DNA of 33,458 bases, taken from assembly GCA_018825305.1 (NCBI GenBank), contig JAHJEO010000001.1:1-33458 (forward strand), read 5' to 3'. The notes beneath the pieces are model-generated. The model saw only the letters and a list, made by a program, of their open reading frames with translations, had not been told where the DNA came from and made no database searches. The DNA is from Gammaproteobacteria bacterium. GTDB lineage: Bacteria; Pseudomonadota; Gammaproteobacteria; Burkholderiales; Rhodocyclaceae. Position numbers and translations under genes: made by a program. This document shows positions 11,697 through 22,352 of this stretch, piece by piece. The stretch's first letter is position 1. Every line of letters starts with the position of its first letter.

Positions 11697-11712
11697 TCAG
11701 CCTTCCCAAGAA

Positions 11713-13197
11713 ATGATCAACACAAAAATCCTGCGCCAGGACTGGCTGTCCAACGTGCGTAACGATCTGCTTGCCGGTCTCGTGGTCGCATTGGCGCTGA
11801 TTCCCGAGGCCATTGCCTTTTCCATCATTGCCGGGGTTGATCCCAAGGTGGGTCTGTACGCATCCTTCTGCATCGCCACCGTAATCGCCTTCACCGGAGG
11901 CCGCCCCGGCATGATTTCCGCCGCCACGGGTGCGATGGCGCTGGTGATGGTGACACTGGTGAAGGTTCATGGTCTGCAATACCTCCTGGCAGCCACGCTG
12001 CTGACCGGCGTGCTGCAGATCCTCGCCGGGTGGCTGAAGCTGGGTTCGCTGATGCGCTTCGTCGGCCGCGCCGTCGTCATCGGCTTCGTCAACGCGCTCG
12101 CCATCCTGATCTTCATGGCCCAGCTTCCCGAACTGACCAACGTCAGCTGGGTGGTCTATGCGATGGTAGCCGGGGGCCTCGGCATCATTTATCTGCTCCC
12201 GCTCCTCACCAGGGCCGTGCCTTCGCCACTGATCGCAATCGTCGTGCTGACCGCTATCGCCATCGCCCTGGGGCTCGACATCCGCACTGTTGGCGACATG
12301 GGCCAGCTACCCGATAGCCTGCCGGTGTTCCTGCTGCCCGAGGTGCCACTGGACTGGGAAACGCTGCGGATCATCTTCCCTGTCTCGGCGACGCTTGCCG
12401 TGGTGGGTCTGCTGGAGTCGATGATGACGGCCTCCATCGTCGACGACCTGACCGACTCATCGAGCAACAAGAACCGCGAATGTGTCGGCCAGGGAATTGC
12501 AAACATCGCCTCCGGTTGCATCGGCGGCATGGCCGGCTGCGCCATGATCGGCCAATCGGTGATCAACGTGAAGTCGGGCGGGCGCGGCCGGCTTTCGACG
12601 CTGGCGGCAGGCGTGTTCCTGTTGCTGTTAATCGTGTTTGTCGGCGACTGGGTGGCGCGCATCCCCATGGCCGCACTGGTTGCGGTGATGATCATGGTAT
12701 CGATCGGCACCTTCAACTGGGCCTCGATCCGCGATCTGCAGAAGCATCCGCAGAGCTATCGAGTGGTAATGCTGGCCACGGTAGCCGTCGTCGTGCTGAC
12801 GCACGACCTTGCACAGGGCGTGCTGGTCGGCGTGTTGCTTTCCGGCTTCTTCTTCGCCGACATGGTGGGCAAGGTGCTGCATGTCTCCTCGCGCTCGGTG
12901 GAGGAGGGCCGCGTGCGTCACTACCATGTGCTGGGCCAGGTCTTCTTCGCCTCGGCGGATCGCTTCGTTGCCGCCTTCGATTTCAAAGAGGTGATCGAAA
13001 AAGTACGCATCGATGTCAGCCGCGCCCACTTCTGGGACGTCACCGCCGTCAGCGCACTGGACAAGGTTGTGCTCAAGTTTCGCCGCGAGGATACGGAGGT
13101 CGAAGTGATCGGGCTGAACCAGGCGAGCGCCACGCTGATCGACCGCTTCGCCGTGCATGACAAGCCGGAAGCCGTCGAACAACTGATGGGCCATTGA
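11713..13197 (+). CDS. SulP family anion transporter with STAS domain
   Basis: Inner-membrane transporter of the SulP/SLC26 family, 494 aa, moving sulfate, bicarbonate or a related anion. The N-terminus [20 protein letters not shown] is the family signature, followed by about ten or more hydrophobic helices to residue ~395. The C-terminal STAS domain contains [20 protein letters not shown]. The start at 11713 (MINTKIL) is the first ATG in frame; a TTG start upstream gives no family match. A universal stress protein gene follows after 13 nt, a recurrent SulP-USP pairing. Substrate cannot be told from sequence; sulfate or bicarbonate are the main options. Confidence 0.9.
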   Translation: MINTKILRQDWLSNVRNDLLAGLVVALALIPEAIAFSIIAGVDPKVGLYASFCIATVIAFTGGRPGMISAATGAMALVMVTLVKVHGLQYLLAATLLTGVLQILAGWLKLGSLMRFVGRAVVIGFVNALAILIFMAQLPELTNVSWVVYAMVAGGLGIIYLLPLLTRAVPSPLIAIVVLTAIAIALGLDIRTVGDMGQLPDSLPVFLLPEVPLDWETLRIIFPVSATLAVVGLLESMMTASIVDDLTDSSSNKNRECVGQGIANIASGCIGGMAGCAMIGQSVINVKSGGRGRLSTLAAGVFLLLLIVFVGDWVARIPMAALVAVMIMVSIGTFNWASIRDLQKHPQSYRVVMLATVAVVVLTHDLAQGVLVGVLLSGFFFADMVGKVLHVSSRSVEEGRVRHYHVLGQVFFASADRFVAAFDFKEVIEKVRIDVSRAHFWDVTAVSALDKVVLKFRREDTEVEVIGLNQASATLIDRFAVHDKPEAVEQLMGH

Positions 13198-13210
13198 CGA
13201 GCGCACGCAC

Positions 13211-14074
13211 ATGAACACCGACAAAAAAGTACTTGCCTGCGTCGACCGCTCACATTTCTCCGGCTTCGTGGCGGACTACGCCATCTGGGCGGCCCGGCGC
13301 CTGAAGTCGCCCCTGAAATTCCTGCATGTCATCGAAAACCATCCTGAAATCGGCTCGGGCGAGGATCATAGTGGCGCCATCGGCTTCAACGCGCAGGAAG
13401 CCCTGCTCACCAAGCTGAGTGAACAAGATGCCGCCAAGGCGCGCACCGCTCACGAAAATGGCCGCATCTTTCTCAACAGCCTGCGCGAGCGCGCAGTGGC
13501 CGGCGGCATCGTCGCTCCCGACATGAAGCAGCGCCACGGCGAACTGGAGGAAACCCTGGTAGCGCTGGAGGACGAGGTCGAACTGTTTGTCTGGGGCCGG
13601 CGCGGTGAATCTTCCGAAGCCGCGCAGCGCAACCTTGGCCGCAACGTTGAGCGCGTGGTGCGCGCCCTGCACAAACCCATCCTCAGCGTCACCGAGAGTT
13701 TCAGCGAACCGCGCCATGTCATGATCGCTTTCGACGGCGGCAGCCTCACCCGCAAGGGAATCGAACTGATTGCCGCCAGCCGGCTATTCGCCGGCCTGAC
13801 GGTCAATGTGCTGATGTCCGGCCGGGAAAGCCAGGACAGCCCGAAACACATGGCCTGGGCCCAGGAAAAACTCGCTGCAGCCGGACTGGAGGCCGTGCCC
13901 CTGCTTATTCCCGGCGAACCGGGCAGCGTCATCGCCCGGACCATTCCCGAGCGAAACATCGACCTGCTGGTGATGGGCGCCTACGCCCATTCGCCATTGC
14001 GCAGCCTGGTCTTCGGCTGCAAGACCAACGACATGCTGCGCGCGACCCGCATCCCTGCGCTGTTGCTGCGCTGA
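13211..14074 (+). CDS. Tandem universal stress protein
   Basis: 287-aa protein made of two UspA-like domains. The first (about 1-150) begins [13 protein letters not shown] and ends [10 protein letters not shown]; its nucleotide loop is degenerate ([10 protein letters not shown]). The second (about 155-287) begins [10 protein letters not shown] and has a better-kept ATP-binding motif, [18 protein letters not shown], ending RIPALLLR. It probably senses or stores adenine nucleotide and is likely co-transcribed with the SulP transporter; regulation of transport is an inference from that pairing. The Shine-Dalgarno is weak. Confidence 0.88.
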   Translation: MNTDKKVLACVDRSHFSGFVADYAIWAARRLKSPLKFLHVIENHPEIGSGEDHSGAIGFNAQEALLTKLSEQDAAKARTAHENGRIFLNSLRERAVAGGIVAPDMKQRHGELEETLVALEDEVELFVWGRRGESSEAAQRNLGRNVERVVRALHKPILSVTESFSEPRHVMIAFDGGSLTRKGIELIAASRLFAGLTVNVLMSGRESQDSPKHMAWAQEKLAAAGLEAVPLLIPGEPGSVIARTIPERNIDLLVMGAYAHSPLRSLVFGCKTNDMLRATRIPALLLR

Positions 14075-14203
14075 GTCATGCCCAAGCCGCTCGAACTGCT
14101 GCACGGCCGGCTGGCGGCTGATCCGGCAATCCCTTATTGCCCAGCCTTGGCTTGAACGACGGCCGCGAGTAGTTTTCAGTCGCCATCGGCTTGCATAAAA
14201 CCG

Positions 14204-14231
14204 CCGCCGTCCCGCTACCGCCGACTTTTCC
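14204..14231 (-). repeat. AAAAGTCGGC-type dispersed repeat, copy d
   Basis: On the minus strand it reads GGAAAAGTCGGCGGTAGCGG, continuing GACGGCGGC; the core is at 14220-14229. It begins 2 nt after the LysR stop codon and runs in the same orientation as LysR. It shares GCGGGACGGC with the copy at 7722. The rest of 14075-14233 shows no gene. Confidence 0.6.
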
Positions 14232-14233
14232 CC

Positions 14234-15166
14234 TCAAGCCTTCTCCCAGTAATCCGCCCGACCGTAGTTGTCCTTGAGCAGGTCGATGAACAGCCGCACG
14301 CGCAGCGGCAGGTGGCGGCGCTGGGCGAAGACGGCGTAGATGCCGACGGGCGGCGCAGCCCAGTCGTCGAGCACCGACACCAGGCGGCCGGCGCGCAGGT
14401 CGTCGCCGACTTCCCACAGCGAGCGCCAGGCCAGGCCCTTGCCGGCGAGTGCCCAGTCGTGCAGCACGGCGCCGTCGTTGCATTCGAGCCGGCCGCCGAC
14501 CTTGACGGTGACGGTCTTGCGATTGCCATCCGCTTCGCGGAACACCCAGCCGCGCTGCTGCCCCAGAGAGAGGCAATCGTGCTCACCGAGAAAAGTTGCC
14601 GGAGGTACGCAGAGCGCTGGCGCTGGCGGGACGCCGCGGCGCGCGAGGTAGTCGGGGCTGGCGACCACCAGCCGGCGCATTTCACCCAGCCGCACGCTGA
14701 CCAGGTTGGAATCGGCCAGTTCGCCGATGCGCACGGCGCAATCGACGTTTTCATTCACCAGGTCGACCATGCGGTCAGAGAGGTCGAGGTTGGCATTGAC
14801 CTCGGGATTGGCTTCGAGGAATTGCATCAACTGTGGCGCGACATGGCGGCGACCGAAGCCGGCTGGCGCCGAGATGCGCAGGTGGCCGCGCGCCTTGACA
14901 CCGCCGAGGCTGACCGAGGCCTCGGCATCGCCGACGTCGCGCAGGATGCGCTGGCAGTCTTCAAGATAGGCGCTGCCCTCGAAAGTCAGCGTGACCTTGC
15001 GCGTGGTGCGCACCATGAGCTTGACGCCGAGCCGTTCCTCCAGCGCATCGAGGCGCCGACTCACCACGGCCGGTGCCACGCCTTCGGCGTTGGCCGCCGC
15101 CGTCAGTGTGCCGCGCATCGTCACCGCGACGAACGTTTCCATGAGTTTCAGTCTGTCCATGTCCAT
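14234..15166 (-). CDS. LysR-family regulator, divergent from gcl
   Basis: 310-aa LysR-type regulator. The N-terminal helix-turn-helix spans about residues 5-63 (LTAAANAEGVAPAVVSRRLD, then ALEERLGVKLMVRTTRKVTL). The effector domain follows from about 93 (GHLRISAPAGFGRRHVAPQL). It is transcribed away from the gcl operon, with 140 bp between them, and so probably controls it; the inducer is not visible. One oddity is the stretch PPAPALCVPPATFLGEHDC, about ten residues longer than relatives usually have here. It is encoded by a DNA segment also found between aceA and sulP. A start at the second Met (MDRLKL) is equally possible. Confidence 0.88.
   Translation of the reverse strand: MDMDRLKLMETFVAVTMRGTLTAAANAEGVAPAVVSRRLDALEERLGVKLMVRTTRKVTLTFEGSAYLEDCQRILRDVGDAEASVSLGGVKARGHLRISAPAGFGRRHVAPQLMQFLEANPEVNANLDLSDRMVDLVNENVDCAVRIGELADSNLVSVRLGEMRRLVVASPDYLARRGVPPAPALCVPPATFLGEHDCLSLGQQRGWVFREADGNRKTVTVKVGGRLECNDGAVLHDWALAGKGLAWRSLWEVGDDLRAGRLVSVLDDWAAPPVGIYAVFAQRRHLPLRVRLFIDLLKDNYGRADYWEKA
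14590..14636 (-). repeat. Repeat embedded in the LysR coding sequence
   Basis: Positions 14601-14625 match 11434-11458 in 24 of 25 bases. The flanks (GAAAAGTTGCC to the left and GGCGGGACG to the right) resemble the two ends of the AAAAGTCGGC repeat family. This looks like an extended family member read in frame within LysR. It encodes a Pro/Ala-rich stretch. Confidence 0.45.
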
Positions 15167-15195
15167 CCCCGGAGAAATTCATTACCAGCACATTC

Positions 15196-15222
15196 TGCAA
15201 CAATCAATTGCGTTTTGCTGCA
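15196..15222. promoter_or_regulatory. Candidate LysR operator between LysR gene and gcl
   Basis: TGCAACAA (15196-15203) and TTGCTGCA (15215-15222) form an inverted repeat with one mismatch, 11 nt apart, in the divergent intergenic region. Imperfect dyads of this spacing are typical LysR-type sites. No TCTTATATAAGA palindrome is present here, so gcl control seems separate from aceA and aceB. Confidence 0.5.
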
Positions 15223-15306
15223 TTTCTTTGCGAACAATAAATCCGTAATCTCTGGCTGGTCAATCGCCCGCTCCGGGCGACCCGCCCACGAGGAAAGGAA
15301 ATAGTC

Positions 15307-17052
<1,746 letters not shown>

Positions 17053-17075
17053 AGCGCGCAGGAAGGAATAATCAC

Positions 17076-17852
17076 ATGCCAAAGTTCGCCGCCAACCTGA
17101 CCATGATGTTCAATGAAGTGCCCTTCATGGAGCGCTTCGACAAGGCAGCCGCCGCCGGCTTCAAGGGCGTCGAGTTCCTGTTTCCCTACGATTTCCCGGT
17201 CGAGGCGCTGCAGGACGCACTCAAGCGCAACCAGCTGCAACTGGTGCTGCACAACCTGCCGGCCGGCAACTGGGCCGGCGGCGAGCGCGGCATCGCCTGT
17301 CATCCCGACCGCGTGGCGGAGTTTCGCGCCGGCGTGGACAAGGCCATCACCTACGCCGTGGCGCTGGGCGTGCCGCAGCTCAACTGCCTGGCCGGCATCA
17401 AGCCGGCAGGCGCGTCCGACGCCGACGCGCACAAGACGCTGGTCGAGAACCTGAAATTCACCGCGCCCAGGCTCAAGGCCGCCGGCATCAAGCTGCTGAT
17501 GGAGCCGATCAACACCTTCGACATTCCGGGTTTCTTCGTCAATCGCACGCAGCAGGCGCTCGACATCATCGCCGAGGTAGGCTCCGACAACATCTTCGTC
17601 CAGCACGATCTCTATCACATGCAGCGCATGGAAGGCGAGCTGGCCAAGACCATCGAGAAGCACCTCGGCAGCATCGCCCACATGCAGCTGGCCGACAACC
17701 CGGGCCGCAACGAGCCGGGCACGGGGGAAATCAACTATCCCTTCCTCTTCGCCTTCCTCGACCGCATCGGCTACGACGGCTGGATCGGCTGCGAATACAA
17801 GCCGGCGACGACGACCGAAGCCGGCCTCGGCTGGGTCGCGCCCTACCTCTAA
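17076..17852 (+). CDS. hyi: Hydroxypyruvate isomerase
   Basis: 258 aa, the same length as E. coli Hyi, which interconverts hydroxypyruvate and tartronate semialdehyde. It is a TIM barrel of the xylose-isomerase-like family. Conserved segments: NLTMMFNEVPFMERF at the N-terminus, LLMEPINTFDIPGFF (metal-binding Glu), VQHDLYHMQRMEGEL, and IGCEYKPATTTEAGLGW at the end. The start at 17076 has AGGAAGGAA upstream. It lies between gcl and the reductase with short gaps (23 and 18 nt). Confidence 0.95.
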   Translation: MPKFAANLTMMFNEVPFMERFDKAAAAGFKGVEFLFPYDFPVEALQDALKRNQLQLVLHNLPAGNWAGGERGIACHPDRVAEFRAGVDKAITYAVALGVPQLNCLAGIKPAGASDADAHKTLVENLKFTAPRLKAAGIKLLMEPINTFDIPGFFVNRTQQALDIIAEVGSDNIFVQHDLYHMQRMEGELAKTIEKHLGSIAHMQLADNPGRNEPGTGEINYPFLFAFLDRIGYDGWIGCEYKPATTTEAGLGWVAPYL

Positions 17853-17870
17853 GACAATCGGGAGAACAAC

Positions 17871-18767
17871 ATGAAAGTCGGATTCATCGGCCTCGGCATC
17901 ATGGGCAAGCCCATGGCCCTGCACCTCATCAACGGCGGCCACACCGCCTATCTTTTCAGCCGTTCCGGCGTCGCGCCGGAGCTCGTCGCCGCCAAGGGCA
18001 TCGCCTGCAATTCGCCCAAGGAAGTGGCGCAGCAGGCCGACGTCATCATCACCATGGTGCCGGACACGCCGGACGTGGAAAAGGTGCTGTTCGGCAAGGA
18101 CGGGATCGCCGAAGGTCTCAGTGCAGATAACGGTGCCGGCAAGATCGTGGTGGACATGAGTTCGATCTCGCCCATCGAGACCAAAAAGTTCGCCGCGCGC
18201 ATCGCCGAACTGAAGTGCGACTACGTCGATGCGCCGGTTTCCGGCGGCGAGGTCGGCGCCAAGAATGCCGCGCTGACCATCATGTGCGGCGGCACCGAGG
18301 CGGCCTTCGCCAAGGTCAAGCCGCTGTTCGAACTGATGGGCAAGAACATCACCCTGGTCGGCGGTGTCGGAGACGGCCAGACCTGCAAGGTCGCCAACCA
18401 GATCATCGTCGCGCTCAACATCGAAGCGGTCGCCGAAGCCCTGCTGTTCGCCTCCAAGGCCGGCGCCGATCCGGCCAAGGTGCGCCTGGCGCTGATGGGC
18501 GGCTTTGCCAACTCGCGCATCCTCGAGGTGCACGGCGAGCGCATGGTCAAGCGCACCTTCAATCCGGGCTTCCGCATCGAACTGCACCAGAAAGACCTGA
18601 ACCTGGCGCTGTCTGGCGCGCGTGCGCTCGGCGTGTCGCTACCCAACACCGCGACGGCGCAGGAGCTGTTCAATTCCTGCGTCGCCCATGGCGGTGCCGC
18701 CTGGGATCATTCGGCGATGGTGCGCGCGCTGGAGATGATGGCCAACCACGAGGTAGCCCCGGGCTAA
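17871..18767 (+). CDS. glxR: Tartronate semialdehyde reductase
   Basis: 298-aa beta-hydroxyacid dehydrogenase reducing tartronate semialdehyde to glycerate. The Rossmann motif GLGIMGKPMA (residues 7-16), the substrate loop DAPVSGG (120-126) and catalytic K173 in GQTCKVANQ are all present. Within the family GlxR and GarR are hard to separate by motif alone; position in the gcl operon favours GlxR. Preceded by GGGAGA. The glycerate kinase gene begins 6 nt after its stop. Confidence 0.94.
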   Translation: MKVGFIGLGIMGKPMALHLINGGHTAYLFSRSGVAPELVAAKGIACNSPKEVAQQADVIITMVPDTPDVEKVLFGKDGIAEGLSADNGAGKIVVDMSSISPIETKKFAARIAELKCDYVDAPVSGGEVGAKNAALTIMCGGTEAAFAKVKPLFELMGKNITLVGGVGDGQTCKVANQIIVALNIEAVAEALLFASKAGADPAKVRLALMGGFANSRILEVHGERMVKRTFNPGFRIELHQKDLNLALSGARALGVSLPNTATAQELFNSCVAHGGAAWDHSAMVRALEMMANHEVAPG

Positions 18768-18773
18768 GCAGTT

Positions 18774-20063
18774 ATGTCTGCTGCCACCGTCTCCGATCCC
18801 CAGGCCTTCCTGCGCGGGCTGTTCGACGCGGCCGTGGCCGCCGTGCATCCGGCGGTCTGCGTGCCGCCGCAATTGCCGGCGCCCGCACGCGGACGAACGG
18901 TGGTCATCGGCGCCGGCAAGGCGGCGGCGGCGATGGCGGCAGCCGTCGAGCAACATTGGCCGGCCGATTCGCTGCCGCGATTGAGCGGCATGGTGGTGAC
19001 GCGCTACGGCCACGGCGCGCCGACGACGCACATCCGCGTCGTCGAGGCGGCCCACCCGGTGCCCGATGCCGCCGGCGAGATTGCGGCGGCGGAGATGTTC
19101 GAACTCGTGCGTGGCCTGACGGCGGAGGACATGGTGCTGTGCCTGATCTCGGGCGGCGGCTCGGCCCTGCTTGCCCTGCCCGCCCCTGGCCTCACCCTTG
19201 CCGACAAGCAGTCGGTCAACCGCGCCCTGCTGAAAAGCGGCGCCAACATCCACGAGATGAACTGCGTGAGGAAGCACCTCTCCGCCATCAAGGGCGGCCG
19301 GCTGGCACTGGCCTGCGCGCCTGCGCGCGTCGTCACGCTCGGCATCTCCGACATTCCCGGCGACGATCCGTCGGCGCTCGCCTCCGGCCCTACCGTGGCC
19401 GACCCGACCACGCGCGAACAGGCGCTGGCCATCCTCGCCAAATACCGCATCGAGGTGCCGGCGCACGTTCGTGCCCGCCTCGAATCGCCGGAGTGCGAGA
19501 CGCCGAAGCCCAGCGACCCGCGCCTCGCCAACTGCGAAACCCGTGTCATCGCCACCGCGCAGCAGGCGCTGCAGGCGGCGGTGGCATATGCGCGGCAGCA
19601 CGGCGTCACGCCGCTGCTGCTGGGCGACAGCATCGAGGGCGAATCGCGCGACATCGCCTACATGCACGCCGCCATCGCCCGACAGATATTCCACCACGGC
19701 GAACCGGCGCAGCGACCCTGCGTCATCCTTTCCGGCGGCGAGACCACGGTCACGGTGCGCGGCCAGGGTCGCGGCGGCCGCGCCGCCGAATTCCTGCTGG
19801 CGCTTGCCAGCGTCCTCGACATCCCGGCCTGGGCACTGGCCTGCGACACCGATGGCATCGACGGCACCGAGGACAACGCCGGCGCCTGGTTCGGGCCGGA
19901 TCTGGCCGCTCGCGCTGCCGAGCGCCGTCTCGCCAGCGCCGACTTTCTGGCCCGCAACGACGGCTACAGTTTCTTTGCCGCGCTCGACCGGCTGATCGTC
20001 ACCGGCCCCACCCGCACCAACGTCAACGACTTCCGCGCCATTTATCTGCCGGCTGCGGGATAA
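18774..20063 (+). CDS. Glycerate 2-kinase (GckA/TtuD, MOFRL family)
   Basis: 429 aa, a glycerate kinase of the DUF4147/MOFRL type (GckA/TtuD), which makes 2-phosphoglycerate. It is not the GarK/GlxK fold of E. coli. Visible motifs: VVIGAGKAAAAMAAAVE, LCLISGGGSALLALPAPG, the segment KHLSAIKGGRLA, ILSGGETTVTVRGQGRGGR and the C-terminal ACDTDGIDGTEDNAGAW. It completes the glycerate pathway encoded by the operon and delivers carbon into lower glycolysis or gluconeogenesis. The Shine-Dalgarno is weak; translation may be coupled to glxR. Confidence 0.93.
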   Translation: MSAATVSDPQAFLRGLFDAAVAAVHPAVCVPPQLPAPARGRTVVIGAGKAAAAMAAAVEQHWPADSLPRLSGMVVTRYGHGAPTTHIRVVEAAHPVPDAAGEIAAAEMFELVRGLTAEDMVLCLISGGGSALLALPAPGLTLADKQSVNRALLKSGANIHEMNCVRKHLSAIKGGRLALACAPARVVTLGISDIPGDDPSALASGPTVADPTTREQALAILAKYRIEVPAHVRARLESPECETPKPSDPRLANCETRVIATAQQALQAAVAYARQHGVTPLLLGDSIEGESRDIAYMHAAIARQIFHHGEPAQRPCVILSGGETTVTVRGQGRGGRAAEFLLALASVLDIPAWALACDTDGIDGTEDNAGAWFGPDLAARAAERRLASADFLARNDGYSFFAALDRLIVTGPTRTNVNDFRAIYLPAAG

Positions 20064-20130
20064 GCCAATCCGATTCAGTCAAGAGACCGTTGACCAGAAC
20101 GGGGATAATCTCCTATTGCGTTTGCGTGAG

Positions 20131-20142
20131 TCTTATATAAGA
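20131..20142. promoter_or_regulatory. Palindromic operator upstream of aceB
   Basis: TCTTATATAAGA, identical to the core of the site ahead of aceA. It lies 36 nt before the aceB start codon. It probably overlaps the core promoter, as TATAAG and GATACT are the only -10-like sequences near it, so the geometry differs from aceA. Confidence 0.7.
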
Positions 20143-20178
20143 TACTAGTGCACCGCAACAATCGCTCAAGGAGAAGTC

Positions 20179-21774
20179 ATGGCCCTCAATCTGCCCGCCG
20201 GCATGCAAGTCACTGCCACCATCCACCCCGGTTTTGAGGACATCCTCAGCCACGACGCCCTCGCCCTGGTCGCCAAGCTGCATCGCACCTTCGAACCGCG
20301 CCGCCAGGAACTGCTGCAGGCCCGCGCCAAGCGCCAGCAGGAAATCGACGCCGGCAAGCTGCCGGACTTCCTTGCCGATACCGCGCACATCCGCGACGGC
20401 GACTGGAAGATCGCGCCCATTCCCGAGGCGCTGAAATGCCGCCGCGTAGAGATCACCGGGCCGGTCGAAGCCAAGATGATCATCAACGCCTTCAACTCCG
20501 GCGCCGACTCCTACATGACGGACTTCGAGGATTCGAACACCCCAAACTGGCTGAACCAGATTCAGGGCCACATCAACCTGAAGGCAGCCGTTCGCCGCAC
20601 CCTCAAACTGGAATCGGGCGGAAAAAGTTACCGGTTGAACGACAAGGTCGCCGTGCTGCAAGTCCGTCCGCGCGGCTGGCACCTGGACGAGAAGCATGTC
20701 ACCGTCGACGGCAAGCGTGTTTCCGGCGGCATCTTCGATTTCGCCCTGTTCCTGTTCCATAACGCCAAGGAGCAGATCGCCCGCGGCGCCGGCCCCTACT
20801 TCTACCTGCCGAAGATGGAATCGCACCTCGAGGCGCGGCTGTGGAACGACGTATTCCTCCTGGCCCAGAACGAGCTGGGCCTGCCGCAGGGCACGATCAA
20901 GGCCACGGTGCTGATCGAGACGATACTTGCCGCCTTCGAGATGGACGAGATCCTTTATGAGTTGCGCGACCACTCCGCCGGCCTCAACGCCGGGCGCTGG
21001 GACTACATATTCTCCTGCATCAAGAAGTTCCGCGTGAACACCGACTTCTGCCTCGCCAACCGCGGCGCCATCACCATGAGCGTGCCCTTCATGCGCAATT
21101 ACGCGCTGCTGCTGCTGAAGACCTGCCACAAGCGCAATGCGCCGGCCATCGGCGGCATGAGCGCGCTGATCCCGATCAAGAACGATGCGGAAGCGAACGA
21201 GAAAGCCATGGCCGGCATCCGCAGCGACAAGACGCGCGACGCCACTGACGGCTACGACGGCGGCTGGGTCGCCCACCCGGGGCTCGTTGCAACCGCGATG
21301 GAAGAGTTCGTCAAGGTGCTGGGCGACCGCCCCAACCAGATCGACAAGCAGCGCCCGGACATCAAAGTCACCGCGGCGAACCTGATGGACTTCCAGCCCG
21401 AGCAGCCGATCACCGAGGCCGGCGTGCGCAACAACATTTCCGTCGGCATCCAGTACCTCGGCTCCTGGCTCGCCGGAAACGGTTGCGTGCCCATCTTCAA
21501 CCTGATGGAAGACGCCGCCACAGCGGAGATCTCGCGCTCGCAGGTATGGCAGTGGATCCGCTCGCCCAAGGGCAAGCTCGACGACGGCCGCAAGGTGACC
21601 AAGGACATGGTGCGCGAATTCATCCCGCAGGAAATGGAGAAGATCAAGGAGCTCGTCGGCGCGGCCGCTTACGCCGCCACCTACGTCCGCGCTGCGGAAA
21701 TCTTCGAGGAAATGTCCACGTCCGAAACCTTCACCGAATTCCTCACCCTGCCCCTGTACGAAAAGCTCGACTGA
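20179..21774 (+). CDS. aceB: Malate synthase A
   Basis: Glyoxylate-bypass enzyme joining glyoxylate and acetyl-CoA to malate (531 aa, the length typical of the A isoform, much shorter than the G isoform). Conserved segments: TDFEDSNTPNWLNQIQGHIN, VLQVRPRGWHLDEKHV, FYLPKMESHLEARLWNDVF, ATVLIETILAAFEMDEILYE, and GGMSALIPIKND. AAGGAG lies ahead of the ATG. It is followed immediately by an AAAAGTCGGC repeat and a terminator, so it is a monocistronic unit. Co-regulation with aceA is suggested by the shared palindrome. Confidence 0.98.
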   Translation: MALNLPAGMQVTATIHPGFEDILSHDALALVAKLHRTFEPRRQELLQARAKRQQEIDAGKLPDFLADTAHIRDGDWKIAPIPEALKCRRVEITGPVEAKMIINAFNSGADSYMTDFEDSNTPNWLNQIQGHINLKAAVRRTLKLESGGKSYRLNDKVAVLQVRPRGWHLDEKHVTVDGKRVSGGIFDFALFLFHNAKEQIARGAGPYFYLPKMESHLEARLWNDVFLLAQNELGLPQGTIKATVLIETILAAFEMDEILYELRDHSAGLNAGRWDYIFSCIKKFRVNTDFCLANRGAITMSVPFMRNYALLLLKTCHKRNAPAIGGMSALIPIKNDAEANEKAMAGIRSDKTRDATDGYDGGWVAHPGLVATAMEEFVKVLGDRPNQIDKQRPDIKVTAANLMDFQPEQPITEAGVRNNISVGIQYLGSWLAGNGCVPIFNLMEDAATAEISRSQVWQWIRSPKGKLDDGRKVTKDMVREFIPQEMEKIKELVGAAAYAATYVRAAEIFEEMSTSETFTEFLTLPLYEKLD

Positions 21775-21784
21775 AAAAGTCGGC
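21775..21784 (+). repeat. AAAAGTCGGC-type dispersed repeat, copy e
   Basis: AAAAGTCGGC begins at the base after the aceB TGA, in the aceB direction, as in copy a after icd. The sequence that follows (ACCCGGCACCC) diverges from the other copies. Confidence 0.5.
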
Positions 21785-21835
21785 ACCCGGCACCCAAAGG
21801 GTACTTCCTGCGGGGCGCGCCGACGTCATTTCCCG

Positions 21836-21878
21836 ACGGCACCCTCGCTGCGAAGCGACGGTGCCGTTGTCATTTTTG
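21836..21878 (+). terminator. Terminator of aceB
   Basis: ACGGCACC (21836-21843) pairs with GGTGCCGT (21860-21867). An inner stem TCGCT/AGCGA closes a GCGA loop, with a single C-C mismatch between the two stems. TTGTCATTTTTGTT follows. Confidence 0.75.
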
Positions 21879-22039
21879 TTCCAGCCCTAAATGTATTAGT
21901 GCATAAGGGAATAGTGAAACAGATTGCCGCATCAAAATATATCCATTAGATTCGCATGGTCGCAGTGGCGCCACGCAGTCAAAACAAAGGCGCCATAGTC
22001 GAACAGCATTTTTCGATTTTCATAGGAGGAGGTCCCTTG

Positions 22040-22339
22040 ATGACACGTACGTCAGTGATGGTTGCAGTTGCCCTGATCGGGCTTGGAGGTAGTGCTTTCG
22101 CCAACGACGCCAACTACGGCCGCAACATGGCGTCTGCCTGCAGCAGTTGCCACGGCACCAACGGCAAGAGCGTCGGTGGCATGGAAGCGCTCAACGGCTA
22201 TTCGAAGGACAAGATGGTCAAGGCAGTTCAGGACTTCCGCTCCGGCGCCAAGCCGGCGACCGTGATGCATCAGCTCGGCAAGGGTTACACCGACGCCCAG
22301 ATCGAAGCGATCGCCACCTTCTACGCCGCGCAGAAATAA
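22040..22339 (+). CDS. fccA: Monoheme cytochrome c subunit of sulfide dehydrogenase
   Basis: 99-aa periplasmic c-type cytochrome. A signal peptide (MTRTSVMVAVALIGLGGSAFA) is cleaved before NDANYG. One heme site, CSSCHG, and a likely Met ligand in VMHQLGKG. Followed by fccB after 13 nt, it is the electron-accepting subunit of flavocytochrome c sulfide dehydrogenase. It is monoheme, unlike the diheme FccA of Allochromatium. The start at 22040 has the strong AGGAGGAGG 7 nt upstream; earlier in-frame Met codons lack it. Confidence 0.9.
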   Translation: MTRTSVMVAVALIGLGGSAFANDANYGRNMASACSSCHGTNGKSVGGMEALNGYSKDKMVKAVQDFRSGAKPATVMHQLGKGYTDAQIEAIATFYAAQK

Positions 22340-22352
22340 GGGAGACCAGAAC

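Noticed and set aside
18215-20140. Plus-strand open frame (641 codons) in another frame of glxR and the glycerate kinase gene
   Set aside because: Arg-rich out-of-frame translation; both underlying genes are complete in their own frames.
20113-21786. Minus-strand open frame (557 codons) opposite aceB
   Set aside because: Antisense shadow of malate synthase with no family similarity.
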